NCBI GenBank assembly: GCA_033782935.1
Contig: JAWQEG010000255.1
Location: forward strand, 496,001-560,000
Direction: 5' to 3'
DNA length: 64,000 nucleotides
DNA from: Petrolisthes cinctipes
Lineage: Eukaryota; Arthropoda; Malacostraca; Decapoda; Porcellanidae
Positions 1 through 14,575 of the stretch are shown here, piece after piece. Positions within the stretch are counted from its first letter, which is position 1. Each line of letters begins with the position of its first letter. A model generated the notes under the pieces. It made no database searches. It saw only the letters and a program-made list of their open reading frames with translations, and was not told the origin of the DNA. The position numbers and the translations under genes were made by a program.

Positions 1-382
1 TTTGTGTCCCAGAAGCGATCTGTACCTGCATACTCCTTGTTAGAGTGTTTTTAAAATACAGGCCCAAAACATGCTGAAAATTGATATTTTAGGTGCACAA
101 AGTCAATATGTGTATGCATTCTCTGTACCCGGTTATATCTCAAATTCAGACTCAAAACACCCGAAAATTCAATATTTTTGGGTCCCAGAAGCGATCTGTA
201 CATGCCTACTCAGTGCTAGAATGTTTTCAAAATAGAGGCTCAGAACATGCTAAAAATCGATATTTTAGGTGCCCGAAGTCGATATGTGCATGCATCTTCT
301 GTACCCGTTTATATCTCAAATTCAGACTCAAAACACCCGAATATTCGATATTTTTGGGTCCCAAAAGCGATCTGTACATGCC

Positions 383-1082
383 TACTCCGTGTTAGAGTAT
401 TTTCAAAATACAGGCCTAAAACATGCTGTAAATCGATATTTTAGCTGCCCAAAGTCAATATGTGTATGCATCTTCTGTACCCGTCTATATCCCAAATTCA
501 GGTTCAAAACCTCGAAAATTCGATATTTTTGGGTCCCAGAAGCAATCTGTACATGCCTACTTCTTGCTAGAAAGTTTTCAAGATACAGACCAAAAACATG
601 CTCAAAATCGATATTTTAGGTGCAAAAATTCGATATGTGAATGCATCTTCTGTACCCGTTTATATCTCAAATTCAGGCTCAAAACTCCGAAAATTCGATA
701 TTTTTGTGTCCCAGAAGCGATCTTTACCTGCATACTCCGTGTTAGAGTATTTTCAAAATACAGGCCTAAAACATGCTGTAAATCGATATTTTAGCTGCCC
801 AAAGTCAATATGTGTATGCATCTTCTGTACCCGTCTATATCCCAAATTCAGGTTCAAAACCTCGAAAATTCGATATTTTTGGGTCCCAGAAGCAATCTGT
901 ACATGCCTACTTCTTGCTAGAAAGTTGTCAAGATACAGACCAAAAACATGCTCAAAATCGATATTTTAGGTGCAAAAATTCGATATGTGAATGCATCTTC
1001 TGTACCCGTTTATATCTCAAATTCAGGCTCAAAACTCCGAAAATTCGATATTTTTGTGTCCCAGAAGCGATCTTTACCTGCA
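383..1082 (+). repeat. Two tandem 350-bp dimer units
   Basis: Units 383-732 and 733-1,082 are two-monomer (350 bp) copies in direct tandem. I saw essentially one difference, AAAGTTTTC against AAAGTTGTC. Both share diagnostic changes such as CCTCGAAAATTCG and GTGCAAAAATTCGATATG. Matching fades after about 1,098. The near identity suggests a recent local duplication. Confidence 0.85.
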
Positions 1083-2914
1083 TACTCCGTGTTAGAGTGT
1101 TTTTAAAATATAGGCCCAAAACATGCTGAAAATTGATATTTTAGGTGCACAAAGTCAATATGTGTATGCATCTTCTGTACACGTCTATATTCAAAATTCA
1201 GGTTCAAAACACTCGAAAATTCGATATTTTTGGGTCCCAGAAGCAATCTGTACGTGTCTACTCCGTGATAGAGTATTTTAAAAATACAGGCTCAAAACAT
1301 GATCTTAATCGATATTTTGGGTGCTTTAAGTCGATATGTGCATGCATCTTCTGTACCCGTTTATATCTCAAATTCAGACTCAAAACACCCGAATATTCGA
1401 TATTTTTGGGTCCCAAAAGCGATCTGTACATGCCTACTCCGTGTTAGAGTATTTTCAAAATACAGGCCTAAAACATGCTGTAAATAGATATTTTAGCTGC
1501 CCAAAGTCAATATGTGTATGCATCTTCTGTACCCGTCTATATCCCAAATTCAGGTTCAAAAACCTCGAAAATTCGATATTTTTGTGTCCCAGAAGCGATC
1601 TGTACATGCATACTCGGTGTTAGAGTGTTTTTAAAATACAGGCCCAAAACATGCTAAAAATTGATATTTTAGGTGCACAAAGTCAATGTGTGTATGCATT
1701 CTCTGTACCCGGTTATATCTCAAATTCAGGCTCAAAACACCCGAAAATTCAATATTTTTGGGTCCCAGAAGCGATCTGTACATGCCTACTCAGTGCTAGA
1801 ATGTTTTTAAAATAGAGGCTCAGAACATGCTAAAAATCGATATTTTGGGTGCCCAAAGTCAATATGTGCATGCATGTTCTGTACCCGTTTATATCTCAAA
1901 TTTAGACTCAAAACACCCGAAAATTCGATATTTTTGGGTCCCAGAAGCGATCTGTATATGCCTACTCCGTGTTTGAGTATTTTCAAAATACATGCCCAAA
2001 ACATGCTGAAAATCGATATTTTAGCTGCCCATAGTCGATATGTGCATGCATCTTCTGTACCCGTTTTTATCTCAAATTCAAACTCAAAACACCCGATTAT
2101 TCGATATTTTTGGGTCCCAAAAGCCATCTGTACATGCTTACTCCGTGTTAGAGTATTCTCAAAATACAGGCCTAAAACATGCAGTAAATCGATATTTTAG
2201 CTGCCCAAAGTCTATATGTGTATGCATCTTCTGTACACGTCTATATTCCAAATTCAGGTTCAAAACACTCGAAAATTCGATATTTTTGGGTCCCAGAAGC
2301 AATCTGTACATGCCTACTTCTTGCTAGAATGTTTTCAAGATACAGACCAAAAACATGCTCAAAATCGATATTTTAGGTGCAAAAAGTCTATATGTGCATG
2401 CATCTTCTGTACCCGTTTATATCTCAAATTCAGGCTCAAAACTCCGAAAATTCGATATTTTCGTGTCCCAGAAGCGATCTGATCTTACATACTCCGTGTT
2501 AGAGTGTTTTTATAATACAGGCCCAAAACATGCTGAAAATTGATATTTTAGGTGAACAAAGTCAATATGTGTATGCATTCTCTGTACCCGGTTATATCTC
2601 AAATTCAGGCTCAAAACACCCGAAAATTCAATATTTTTGGGTCCCAGAAGCGATCTGTACATGCCTACTCAGTGCTAGAATGTTTTTAAAATATAGGCTC
2701 TAAACTTGCTATAAATCGATATTTTAGGTGTCCAAAGTCGATATGTGCATGCATCTTCTGTACCCGTTTATATCTCAAATTTAGGCTCAAAACACCCAAA
2801 AATCGATATTTTTGTGTCCCAGAAGCGATCTGTACATGCCTACTCCGTGTTAGAGTATTTACAAAATACAGACCCAAAACATGCTCAAAATCGATATTTT
2901 TGGTGCAAAGAGTC
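1083..2914 (+). repeat. Satellite, mixed monomer types
   Basis: About 10 monomers with no strong local higher-order unit that I could resolve. It includes the first copy of the GGTGCTTTAAGTCG variant, near 1,320. The same variant recurs near 3,255, 4,837, 7,456, 12,014, 13,420, 18,528, 19,227, 22,560 and 26,960, which makes it a marker for the duplicated blocks. No gene was seen. Confidence 0.85.
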
Positions 2915-5320
2915 GATATGTGCATTAATCTTCATTACCTGTTTACATATCAAATTAAGGCTCAAAACACCCGAAAATTCAATATTTTTGGGTTCCAAAA
3001 GCGATCTGTACATGCCTACTCAGTGCTAGAATGTTTTTAAAATATAGGCTCTAAACATGCTATAAATCGATATTTTAGGTGTCCAAAGACGATATGTGCA
3101 TGAATCTTCTGTACCCGTTTATATCTCAAATTCATGCTCAAAAAACCCAAAAATTCGATATTTTTGTGTCCCAAAAGCGATCTGTACGTGTCTACTCCGT
3201 GTTAGAGTATTTTAAAAATACAGGCCAAAAACATGCTCAAAATCTATATTTCGGGTGCTTTAAGTCGATATGTGCATGCATCTTCTGTACCCGTTTATAT
3301 CTCAAATTCAGACTCAAAACACCCGAATATTCGATATTTTTGGGTCCCAAAAGCGATCTGTACATGCCTACTCCGTGTTAGAGTATTTTCAAAATACAGG
3401 CCTAAAACATGCAGTAAATCGATATTTTAGCTGCCCATAGTCAATATGTGTATGCATCTTCTGTACCCGTCTATATCCCAAATTCAGGTTCAAAACACTC
3501 GAAAATTCGATATTTTTAGGTCCCAGAAGCAATCTGTACATGCCTACTTCTTGCTAGAAAGTTTTAAGATACAGACCCAAAACATGCTTTAAAATCGATA
3601 TTTTAGGTTCAAAAATTCGATATGTGCATGCATCATCTGTACCCATTTATATCTCAAATTCAGGCTCAAAAATCCGAAAATTCGATATTTTTGTGTCCCA
3701 GAAGCGATCTGTACATGCATACTCTGTGTTAGAGTGTTTTTAAAATACAGGCCCAAAACATGCTAAAAATTGATATTTTAGGTGCACAAAGTCAATATGT
3801 GTATGCATTCTCTGTACCCGGTTATATCTCAAATTCAGGCTCAAAACACCCGAAAATTCAATATTTTTGGGTCCCAGAAGCGATCTGTACATGCCTACTC
3901 AGTGCTAGAATGTTTTTAAAATAGAGGCTCAGAACATGCTAAAAATCGATATTTTGGGTGCCCAAAGTCAATATGTGCATGCATGTTCTGTACGCATTTA
4001 TATCTCAAATTTAGGCTCAAAACACCCTAAAATTCGATATTTTTGGGTTCCAGAAGCGATCTGTATATGCCTACTCCGTGTTTGAGTATTTTCAAAATAC
4101 ATGCCCAAAACATGCTGAAAATCGATATTTTAGCTGCCCATAGTAAATATGTGCATGCATCTTCTGTACACGTTTATATCTCAAATTCAGGGTCAAAACA
4201 CCCGAAAATTCGATAATTTTGGGTCCCAGAAGCGATCTGTGCATGCCTACTCCGTGTTAGAGTACGTTTAAAATTCAAGCCCAAAACATGCTAAAAATCG
4301 ATATTTTAGGTGCCCATTTTCGATATGTGCATGCGTATTCTGTACCCGTTTATATCTCAAATTCAGGCTCAAAACACCCGAAAATTCGATATTTTTGGGT
4401 CCCTTATGCGATCTGTACATGCCTACTCAGTCTTAGAGTATTTTCAAAATACAGGCCAAAAACATGCTAAAAATCGACATTTTGGGTGCCCAAAGTCGAT
4501 ATGTGCATTCATCTTCATTACTTGTTTACATATCAAATTCAGGCTCAAAACACCCGAAAATTCAATATTTTTGGGTTCCAAAAGCGATCTGTACATGCCT
4601 ACTCAGTGCTAGAATGTTTTTAAAATATAGGCTCTAAACATGCTATAAATCGGTATTTTAGGTGCCCGAAGTCGATATGTGCATGAATCTTCTGTACCCG
4701 TTTATATCTCAAATTCATGCTCAAAACACCCAAAAATTCGATATTTTCGTGTCCCAAAAGCGATCTGTACGTGTCTACTCCGTGTTAGAGTATTTTAAAA
4801 ATACAGGCCCAAAACATGCTCAAAATCGATATTTTGGGTGCTTTAAGCCGATATGTGCATGCATCTTCTGTACCCGTTTATATCTCAAATTCAGACTCAA
4901 AACACCCGAATATTCGATATTTTTGGGTCCCGGAAGCAAACTGTACATGCCTACTCCGTGTTAGAGTATTTTCAAAATACAGGCCTAAAACATGCTGTAA
5001 ATCGATATTTTAGCTACCCAAAGACAATATGTGTATGCATCTTCTGTACCCGTCTATATCCCAAATTCAGGTTCAAAACACTCGAAAATTCGATATTTTT
5101 TTGTCCCAGAAGCAATCCGTACATGCCTACTTCTTGCTAGAAAGTTTTAAGATACAGACCCAAAACATGATTTAAAATCGATATTTTAGGTTTAAAAATT
5201 CGATATGTGCATGCATCATCTGTACCCATTTATATCTCAAATTCAGGCTCAAAACTCCGAAAATTCGATATTTTTGTGTCCCAGATGCGATCTGTACATG
5301 CATACTCTGTGTTAGAGTGT
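2915..5320 (+). repeat. 9-monomer higher-order repeat, ~1,584-bp period, about 1.5 copies
   Basis: The segment 2,915-3,735 is repeated at 4,500-5,320, offset by 1,583-1,586 bp (9 monomers). Shared private features include CCTGTTTACATATC or its variant, the GGTGCTTTAAG monomer, and the AAAGTTTTAAGATACAGACC monomer with CATCATCTGTACCCATTT. The interval between the two copies is other satellite monomers. Confidence 0.8.
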
Positions 5321-5326
5321 TTTTAA

Positions 5327-7335
5327 AATAGAGGCTCAGAACATGTTAAAAATCGATATTTTGGGTGCCCAAAGTCAATATGTGCATGCATGTTCTGTAC
5401 CCGTTTATATCTCAAATTTAGGCTCAAAACACCCGAAAATTCGATATTTTTGGGTCCCAGAAGCTATCTGTACATGCCTACTCCGTGTTTGAGTATTTTC
5501 AAAATACATGCCCAAAACATGCTGAAAATCGATATTTTAGCTGCCCATAGTCGATATGTGCATGCATCTTCTGTACGCGTTTATATCTCAAATTCAGGCT
5601 CAAAACACCCGAAAATTCGATATTTTTGGGCCCCAGAAGTGATCTGTGCATGCCTACTCCGTGTTAGAGTACTTTTAAAATTCAAGCCCAAAACATGCTA
5701 AAAATCGATATTTTAGGTGCCCATTTTCGATATGTGCATGCGTATTCTGTACCCGTTTATATCTCAAATTCAGGCTCAAAACACCCGAAAATTCGATATT
5801 TTTGGGTCCCTTAAGCGATCTTAGAGTATTTTCAAAATACAGGCCCAAAACATGCTAAAAATCGACATTTTGGGTGCCCAAAGTCGATATGTGCATTCAT
5901 CTTCTGTACCCGTTTATATCTCAAATTCAGGCTCAAAACACCCAAAAATCCGATATTTTTGTGTGCCTGAAGCGATCTGTACATGCCTACTCCGTGTTAG
6001 AGCATTTACACAATACAGACCCAAAACATGCTCAAAATCGATATTTTAGGTGCAAAGAGTCAATATGTGTATGCATCTTCTGTACCCGTCTATATCCCAA
6101 ATTCAGGCTCAAAACACCAGAAAATTCGATATTTTTGGGTCCCAGAAGCGATCTGTACATGCCTACTCCTTGCTATAATGTTTTTCAAGATAATGACCCA
6201 AAACATGGTCAAAATCGATATTTTAGGTGCAAAAAGTCGATATCTGCATGCATCCTCTGTACCCGGTTATATCCCAAATTCTGGCTCAAAACCCCCGAAA
6301 AAACGATTTATTTGGGTCCCAGAAGCGATCTGTACGTGCATACTCCGTGTTAGAGTGTTTTTAAAATATAGGCCAAAAACATGCTGAAAATCGATATTTT
6401 AGGTGCCTAAAGTCAATATGTTTATGCGTCTTCTGTACCCGTGTATGTCCCTAATTCAGGTTCAAAACACCCAAAAAATCGAAATTTTTGGGTCCCAGAA
6501 GCGATCTGTACATGTCTATACTGTGTTAGAGTATTTTCAAAAAATAGGCCCAAAACATGCTCAAAATCGATATTTTAGGTGCCCAAAGTCGATATGTGCA
6601 TGCATCTTCTGTACCCGTTTATATCTCAAATTCAGACTCAAAACACCCGATTATTCGATATTTTTGGGTCCCAAAAGCCATCTGTACATGTATACTCCGT
6701 GTTAGAGTATTTTCAAAATACAGGTCTAAAACATGCAGTAAATCGATATTTTAGCTGCCCAAAGTCAATATGTGTATGCATCTTCTGTACACGTCTATAT
6801 TCCAAATTCAGGTTCAAAACACTCGAAAATTCGATATTTTTGGGTCCCAGAAGCAATCTGTACATGCCTACTTCTTGCTAGAATGTTTTCAAGATACAGA
6901 CCAAAAACATGCTCAAAATCGATATTTTAGGTGCAAAAAGTCGATATGTGCATGCATCTTCTGCACCCGTTTTTATCTCAAATTTAGGCTCAAAACTCTG
7001 AAAATTCGATATTTTTGTGTCCCAGAAGCGATCTGTACATGCCTACTCCGTGTTAGAGTATTTTTAAAATACAGGCCCAAAACATGCTCAAAATCGATAT
7101 TTTGGGTGCACAAAGTCAATATGTGTATGCATTCTCTGTACCCGGTTATATCTCAAATTCAGGCTCAAAACGCCCGAAAATTCAATATTTTGGGGTCCCA
7201 GAAGCGATCTGTACATGCCTACTCAGTGCTAGAATGTTTTCAAAATAGAGGCTCAGAACATGCTAAAAATCGATATTTTAGGTGCCCGAAGTCGATATGT
7301 GCATGAATCTTCTGTACCCGTTTATATCTGAAATT
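5327..7335 (+). repeat. Duplicated ~2.0-kb satellite block, copy 1
   Basis: This block is paralogous to 7,774-9,959. The offset is 2,447 bp up to about 6,056 and 2,624 bp afterwards, so the other copy has one extra monomer (177 bp). Shared private features include AGAACATGTTAAAAATCG, CATTTTCGATATGTGC, a truncated CCTTAAGCGATCTTAGAG monomer and the rare GTTTATGCRTC monomer. Confidence 0.85.
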
Positions 7336-7773
7336 CATGCTCAAAACACCCAAAAATTCGATATTTTTGTGTCCCAAAAGCGATCTGTACGTGTCTACTC
7401 CGTGTTAGAGTATTTTTAAAAAATACAGGCCCAAAACATGCTCAAAATCGATATTTTGGGTGCTTTAAGTCGATATGTGCATGCATCTTCAGTACCCGTT
7501 TATATCTCAAATTCAGGCTCAAAACACCCGAATATTCGATATTTTTGTATCCCAAAAGCTATCTGTACATGCATACTCTGTGTTAGAGTGTTTTTAAAAT
7601 ACAGGCGCAAAACATGCTAAAAATTGATATTTTAGGTGCACAAAGTCAATATGTGTATGCATTCTCTGTACCCGGTTATATCTCAAATTCGGTCTCAAAA
7701 CACCCGAAAATTCAATATTTTTGGGTCCCAGAACCGATCTGTACATGCCTACTCAGTGCTAGAATGTTTTAAA
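7336..7773 (+). repeat. Satellite spacer between the two blocks
   Basis: About 2.5 ordinary monomers, including the GGTGCTTTAAGTCG variant near 7,456. No gene or other element was seen. Confidence 0.85.
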
Positions 7774-9959
7774 AATAGAGGCTCAGAACATGTTAAAAAT
7801 CGATATTTTGGGTGCCCAAAGTCAATATGTGCATGCATGTTCTGTACCCGTTTATATCACAAATTTAGGCTCAAAACACCCGAAAATTCGATATTTTTGG
7901 GTCCCAGAAGCGATCTGTATATGCCTACTCCGTGTTTGAGTATTTTCAAAATACATGCCCAAAACATGCTGAAAATCGATATTTTAGCTGCCCATAGTCG
8001 ATATGTGCATGCATCTTCTGTACCCGTTTATATCTCAAATTCAGGCTCAAAACACCCGAAAATTCGATATTTTTGGGTCCCAGAAGCGATCTGTGCATGC
8101 CTACTCCGTGATAGAGTACTTTTAAAATTCAAGCCCAAAACATGCTAAAAATCGATATTTTAGGTGCCCATTTTCGATATGTGCATGCGCATTCTGTACC
8201 CGTTTATATCTCAAATTCAGGCTCAAAACACCCGAAAATTCGATATTTTTGGGTCCCTTAAGCGATCTTAGAGTATTTTCAAAATACAGGCCCAAAACAT
8301 GCTAAAAATCGACATTTTGGGTGCCCAAAGTCGATATGTGCATTCATCTTCTGTACCCGTTTATATCTCAAATTCAGGCTCAAAACACCCAAAAATCCGA
8401 TATTTTTGTGTGCCTGAAGCGATCTGTACATGCCTACTCCGTGTTAGAGCATTTACACAATACAGACCTAAAACATGCTCAAAATCGATATTTTAGGTGC
8501 AAAGAGTCGATATGTGCATTCATCTTCATTACCCATTTATATCTCAAATTCAGGCTCAAAACACCCGAAAATTCGATATTTTTGGGTCCCCAAAGCGATC
8601 TGTACATGCCTACTCCGTGTTAAAGTATTTTCAAAATACAGGCCCAAAACATGCTAAAAATCTATATTTTAGGTGCCCAAAGTCAATATGTGTATGCATC
8701 TTCTGTACCCGTCTATATCCCAAATTCAGGCTCAAAACACGAGAAAATTCGATATTTTTGGGTCCCAGAAGCGATCTGTACATGCCTACTCCTTGCTAGA
8801 ATGTTTTTCAAGATACAGACCCAAAACATGCTCAAAATCGATATTTTAGGTGCAAAAAGTCGATATGTGCATGCATCCTCTCTACCCGGTTATATCCCAA
8901 ATTCTGGCTCAAAACCCCCTGAAAATTCGATTTATTTGGGTCCCAGAAGCGATCTGTACGTGCATACTCCGTGTTAGAGTGTTTTTAAAATATAGGCCAA
9001 AAACATGCTGAAAATCGATATTTTAGGTGCCTAAAGTCAATATGTTTATGCATCTTCTGTACCCGTGTATATCCCTAATTCAGGTTCAAAACACCCAAAA
9101 AATCAAATTTTTTGTGTCCCATAAGCGATCTGTACATGTCTATACTGTGTTAGAGTATTTTCAAAAAATAGGCCCAAAACATGCTCAAAATCGATATTTT
9201 AGGTGCCCAAAGTCGATATGTGCATGCATCTTCTGTACGCGTTTATATCTCAAATTCAGACTCAAAACACCCGATTATTCGATATTTTTGGGTCCCAAAA
9301 GCCATCTGTACATGTATACTCCGTGTTAGAGTATTTTCAAAATACAGGCCTAAAACATGCAGTAAATCGATATTTTAGCTGCCCAAAGTCAATATGTGTA
9401 TGCATCTTCTGTACACGTCTATATTCCAAATTCAGGTTCAAAACACTCGAAAATTCGATATTTTTGGGTCCCAGAAGCAATCTGTACATGCCTACTTCTT
9501 GCTAGAATGTTTTCAAGATACAGACCAAAAACATGCTCCAAATCGATATTTTAGGTGCAAAAAGTCGATATGTGCATGCATCTTCTGTACCCGTTTTTAT
9601 CTCAAATTCAGGCTCAAAACTCTGAAAATTCGATATTTTTGTGTCCCAGAAGCGATCTGTACCTGCATACTCCGTGTTAGAGTGTTTTTAAAATACAGGC
9701 CCAAAACATGCTGAAAATTGATATTTTAGGTGCACAAAGTCAATATGTGTATGCATTCTCTGTACCCGGTTATATCTCAAATTCAGGCTCAAAACACCCG
9801 AAAATTCAATATTTTTGGGTCCCAGAAGCGATCTGTACATGCCTACTCAGTGCTAGAATGTTTTCAAAATAGAGGCTCAGAACATGCTAAAAATCGATAT
9901 TTTAGGTGCCCGAAGTCGATATGTGCATGAATCTTCTGTACCCGTTTATATCTCAAATT
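7774..9959 (+). repeat. Duplicated ~2.2-kb satellite block, copy 2
   Basis: This is the paralogue of 5,327-7,335 with one additional monomer at about 8,508-8,684. It shares the same shortened monomer near 8,265, where CCCTTAAGCGATCTTAGAG lacks the usual TGTACATGCCTACTCAG segment. An exact monomer gain with preserved register fits unequal exchange between aligned repeats. Confidence 0.85.
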
Positions 9960-10267
9960 CAGGCTCAAAACACCCAAAAATCCGATATTTTTGTGTGCCT
10001 GAAGCGATCTGTACATGCCTACTCCGTGTTAGAGTATTTACACAATACAGACCCAAAACATGCTCAAAATCGTTATTTTAGGTGCAAAGAGTCGATATGT
10101 GCATTCATCTTCACTACCTGTTTACATATCAAATTCAGGCTCAAAAAACCCGAAAATTCAATATTTTTGGGTTCCAAAAGCGATCTGTACATGCCTACTC
10201 AGTGCTAGAATGTTTTTAAAATATAGGCTCTAAACATGCTATAAATCGATATTTTAGGTGTCCAAAG

Positions 10268-10617
10268 TTGATATGTGCATGCATCTTCTGTACCCGTTTA
10301 TATCTCAAATTCAGGCTCAAAACACCCAAAAATCGATATTTTTGTGTCCCAGAAGCGATCTGTACATGCCTACTCCGTGTTAGAGTATTTTCAAAATACA
10401 GGTCCAAAACATGCTCAAAATCGATATTTTAGGTGCCCAAAGTAGATATGTGCATGCATCTTCTGTACCCGTTTATATCTCAAATTCAGGCTCAAAACAC
10501 CCAAAAATCGATATTTTTGTGTCCCAGAAGCGATCTGTACATGCCTACTCCGTGTTAGAGTATTTTCAAAATACAGGTCCAAAACATGCTCAAAATCGAT
10601 ATTGTAGGTGCCCAAAG
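10268..10617 (+). repeat. Adjacent duplicated 175-bp monomer
   Basis: Copies at about 10,268-10,442 and 10,443-10,617 share a one-base deletion (CCCAAAAATCGATATTTT, lacking the usual ATT before CG) and CAGGTCCAAAACATGCTC. Their offset is 175 bp. This is a single-monomer tandem duplication, less common here than multi-monomer duplication. Confidence 0.8.
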
Positions 10618-10719
10618 TAGATATGTACATGCATCTTCTGTACCCATTTATATCTCTAATTCAGGCTCAAAACACCCGAAAATTCGATATTTTTGGGTCC
10701 CAGAAGCGATCTGTACATG

Positions 10720-13700
10720 CCTACTCCGTGTTAAAGTATTTTCAAAATACGGGCCTAAAACATGCTGTAAATCGATATTTTAGCTGCCCAAAGTCAATAT
10801 GTGTATGCATCTTCTGTACCCGTCTATATGCCAAATTCAGGTTCAAAACACTCGAAAATTCGATATTTTTTGGTCCCAGAAGCAATCTGTACATGCCTAC
10901 TTCTTGCTAGAAAGTTTTAAGATACAGACCCAAAACATGCTTTAAAATCGATATTTTAGGTTCAAAAATTCGATATGTGTATGCATCATCTGTACCCATT
11001 TATATCTCAAATTCAGGCTCAAAACTCCGAAAATTCGATATATTTGTGTCCCAGAAGCTATCTGTACATGCATACTCTGTGTTAGAGTGTTTTTAAGATA
11101 CAGGCCCAAAACATGCTAAAAATTGATAATTTTGGTGCACAAATTCAATATGTGTATGCATTCTCTGTACCCGGTTATATCTCAAATTCGGGCTCAAAAC
11201 ACCCGAAAATTCAATATTTTTGGGTCCCAGAAGCGATCTGTACATGCCTACTCAGTGCTAGAATGTTTTTAAAATAGAGGCTCAGAACATGTTAAAAATC
11301 GATATTTTGGGTGCCCAAAGTCAATATGTGCATGCATGTTCTGTACCCGTTTATATCTCAAATTTAGGCTCAAAACACCCAAAAATTCGATATTTTTGTG
11401 TTCCAGAAGCGATCTGTATATGCCTACTCCGTGTTTGAGTATTTTCAAAATACATGCCCAAAACATGCTGAAAATCGATATTTTAGCTGCCCATAGTCGA
11501 TATGTGCATGCATCTTCTGTACCCGTTTATATCTCAAATTCAGGCTCAAAACACCCGAAAATTCGATATTTTTGGGTCCCAGAAGCGATCTGTGCATGCC
11601 TTTTCCGTGTTAGAGTACTTTTAAAATTCAAGCCCAAAACATGCTAAAAATTGATATTTTAGGTGCCCATTTTCGATATGTGCATGCGTATTTTGTACCC
11701 GTTTATATCTCAAATTCAGGCTCAAAACACCCGAAAATTCGATATTTTTGGGTCCCTTAAGCGATCTGTACATGCCTACTCAGTGCTATAATGTTTTCAA
11801 AATAGAGGCTCAGAACATGCTAAAAATCGATATTTTAGGTGCCCGAAGTCGATATGTGCATGAATCTTCTGTACCCGTTTATATCTCAAATTCAGTCTCA
11901 AAACACCCAAAAATTCGATATTTTTGTGTCCCAAAAGCGATCTGTACGTGTCTACTCCGTGTTAGAGTATTTTAAAAATACAGGCCCAAAACATGCTCAA
12001 AATCGATATTTTGGGTGCTTTAAGTCGATATGTGCATGCATCTTCTGTACCCGTTTATATTTCATATTCAGACTCAAAACACCCGATTATTCGATATTTT
12101 TGGGTCCCAAAAGCGATCTGTACATGCCTACTCCGTGTTAGAGTATTTTCGAAATACAGGCCTAAAACATGCTGTAAATCGATATTTTAGCTGCCCAAAG
12201 TCAATATGTGTATGCGTCTTCTGTACCGTCTATATCCCAAATTCAGGTTCAAAACACTCGAAAATTCGATATTTTTTGGTCCCAGAAGCAATCTGTACAT
12301 GCCTACTTCTTGCTAGAAAGTTTTAAGATACAGACCCAAAACATGCTTTAAAATCGATATTTTAGGTTCAAAAATTCGATATGTGCATGCATCATCTGTA
12401 CCCATTTATATCTCAAATTCAGGCTCAAAACTCCGAAAATTCGATATTTTTGTGTCCCAGAAGCGATCTGTACATGCATACTCTGTGTTAGAGTGTTTTT
12501 TAAAATACAGGCCCAAAACATGCTAAAAATTGATATTTTAGGTGCACAAAGTCAATATGTGTATGCATTCTCTGTACCCGGTTATATCTCAAATTCGGGC
12601 TCAAAACACCCGAAAGTTCAATATTTTTGGGTCCCAGAAGCGATCTGTACATGCCTACTCAGTGCTAGAATGTTTTTAAAATAGAGGCTCAGAACATGTT
12701 AAAAATCGATATTTTGGGTGCCCAAAGTCAATATGTGCATGCATGTTCTGTACCCGTTTATATCTCAAATTTAGGCTCAAAACACCCGAAAATTCGATAT
12801 TTTTGTGTCCCAGAAGCGATCTGTATATGCCTACTCCGTGTTTGAGTATTTTCAAAATACATGCCCAAAACATGCTGAAAATCGATATTTTAGCTGCCCA
12901 TAGTCGATATGTGCATGCATCTTCTGTACACGTTTATATCTCAAATTCAGGCTCAAAACACCCGAAAATTCGATATTTTTGGGTCCCAGAAGCGATCTGT
13001 GCATGCCTACTCCGTGTTAGAGTACTTTTAAAATTCAAGCCCAAAACATGCTAAAAATCGATATTTTAGGTGCCCATTTTCGATATGTGCATGCGTATTC
13101 TGTACCCGTTTATATCTCAAATTCAATGTCAAAACACCCGAAAATTCGATATTTTTGGGTCCCTTAAGCAATCTGTACATGCCTACTCAGTGCTAGAATG
13201 TTTTCAAAATAGAGTCTCAGAACATGCTAAAAATCGATATTTTAGGTGCCCGAAGTCGATATGTGCATGAATCTTCTGTACCCGTTTATATCTCAAATTC
13301 AGGCTCAAAACACCCAAAAATTCGATATTTTTGTGTCCCAAAAGCGATCTGTACGTGTCTACTCCGTGTTAGAGTATTTTAAAAATAAAAGGCCCAAAAC
13401 ATGCTCAAAATCGATATTTTGGGTGCTTTAAGTCGATATGTGCATGCATCTTCTGTACCCGTTTATATCTCAAATTCAGACTCAAAACACCCGAATATTC
13501 GATATTTTTGGGTCCCAAAAGCGATCTGTACATGCCTACTCCGTGTTAGAGTATTTTCAAAATACAGGCCTAAAACATGCTGTAAATCGATATTTTAGCT
13601 GCCCAAAGTCACTATGTGTATGCATCTTCTGTACCGTCTATATCCCAAATTCAGGTTCAAAACACTCGAAAATTCGATATTTTTTGGTCCCAGAAGCAAT

Positions 13701-14575
13701 CTGTACATGCCTACTTCTTGCTAGAAAGTTTTAAGATACAGACCCAAAACATGCTTTAAAATCGATATTTTAGGTTCAAAAATTCGATATGTGCATGCAT
13801 CATCTGTACCCATTTATATCTCAAATTCAGGCTCAAAACTCCGAAAATTCGATATTTTTGTGTCCCAGAAGCGATCTGTACATGCATACTCTGTGTTAGA
13901 GTGTTTTTTAAAATACAGGCCCAAAACATGCTAAAAATTGATATTTTAGGTGCACAAAGTCAATATGTGTATGCATTCTCTGTACCCGGTTATATCTCAA
14001 ATTCGGGCTCAAAACACCCGAAAGTTCAATATTTTTGGGTCCCAGAAGCGATCTGTACATGCCTACTCAGTGCTAGAATGTTTTTAAAATAGAGGCTCAG
14101 AACATGTTAAAAATCGATATTTTGGGTGCCCAAAGTCAATATGTGCATGCATGTTCTGTACCCGTTTATATCTCAAATTTAGGCTCAAAACACCCGAAAA
14201 TTCGATATTTGTGTGTCCCAGAAGCGATCTGTATATGCCTACTCCGTGTTTGAGTATTTTCAAAATACATGCCCAAAACATGCTGAAAATCGATATTTTA
14301 GCTGCCCATAGTCGATATGTGCATGCATCTTCTGTACACGTTTATATCTCAAATTCAGGCTCAAAACACCCGAAAATTCGATATTTTTGGGTCCCAGAAG
14401 CGATCTGTGCATGCCTACTCCGTGTTAGAGTACTTTTAAAATTCAAGCCCAAAACATGCTAAAAATCGATATTTTAGGTGCTCATTTTCGATATGTGCAT
14501 GCGTATTCTGTACCCGTTTATATCTCAAATTCAGGCTCAAAACACCCGAAAATTCGATATTTTTGGGTCCCTTAA
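10720..14575 (+). repeat. 8-monomer higher-order repeat, 1,408-bp period, ~2.7 copies
   Basis: Units start at about 10,740, 12,147 and 13,555; the last is partial here because matching ends near 14,575. Landmarks repeat at 1,407-1,408 bp: the TGCTGTAAATCG monomer, the AAAGTTTTAAGATACAG monomer, AGAACATGTTAAAAATCG, and CCCATTTTCGATATG (CTCATTTTCGATATG in the third unit). The second and third units share a one-base deletion (CTGTACCGTC for CTGTACCCGTC) absent from the first, so those two are each other's closest relatives. Confidence 0.85.
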
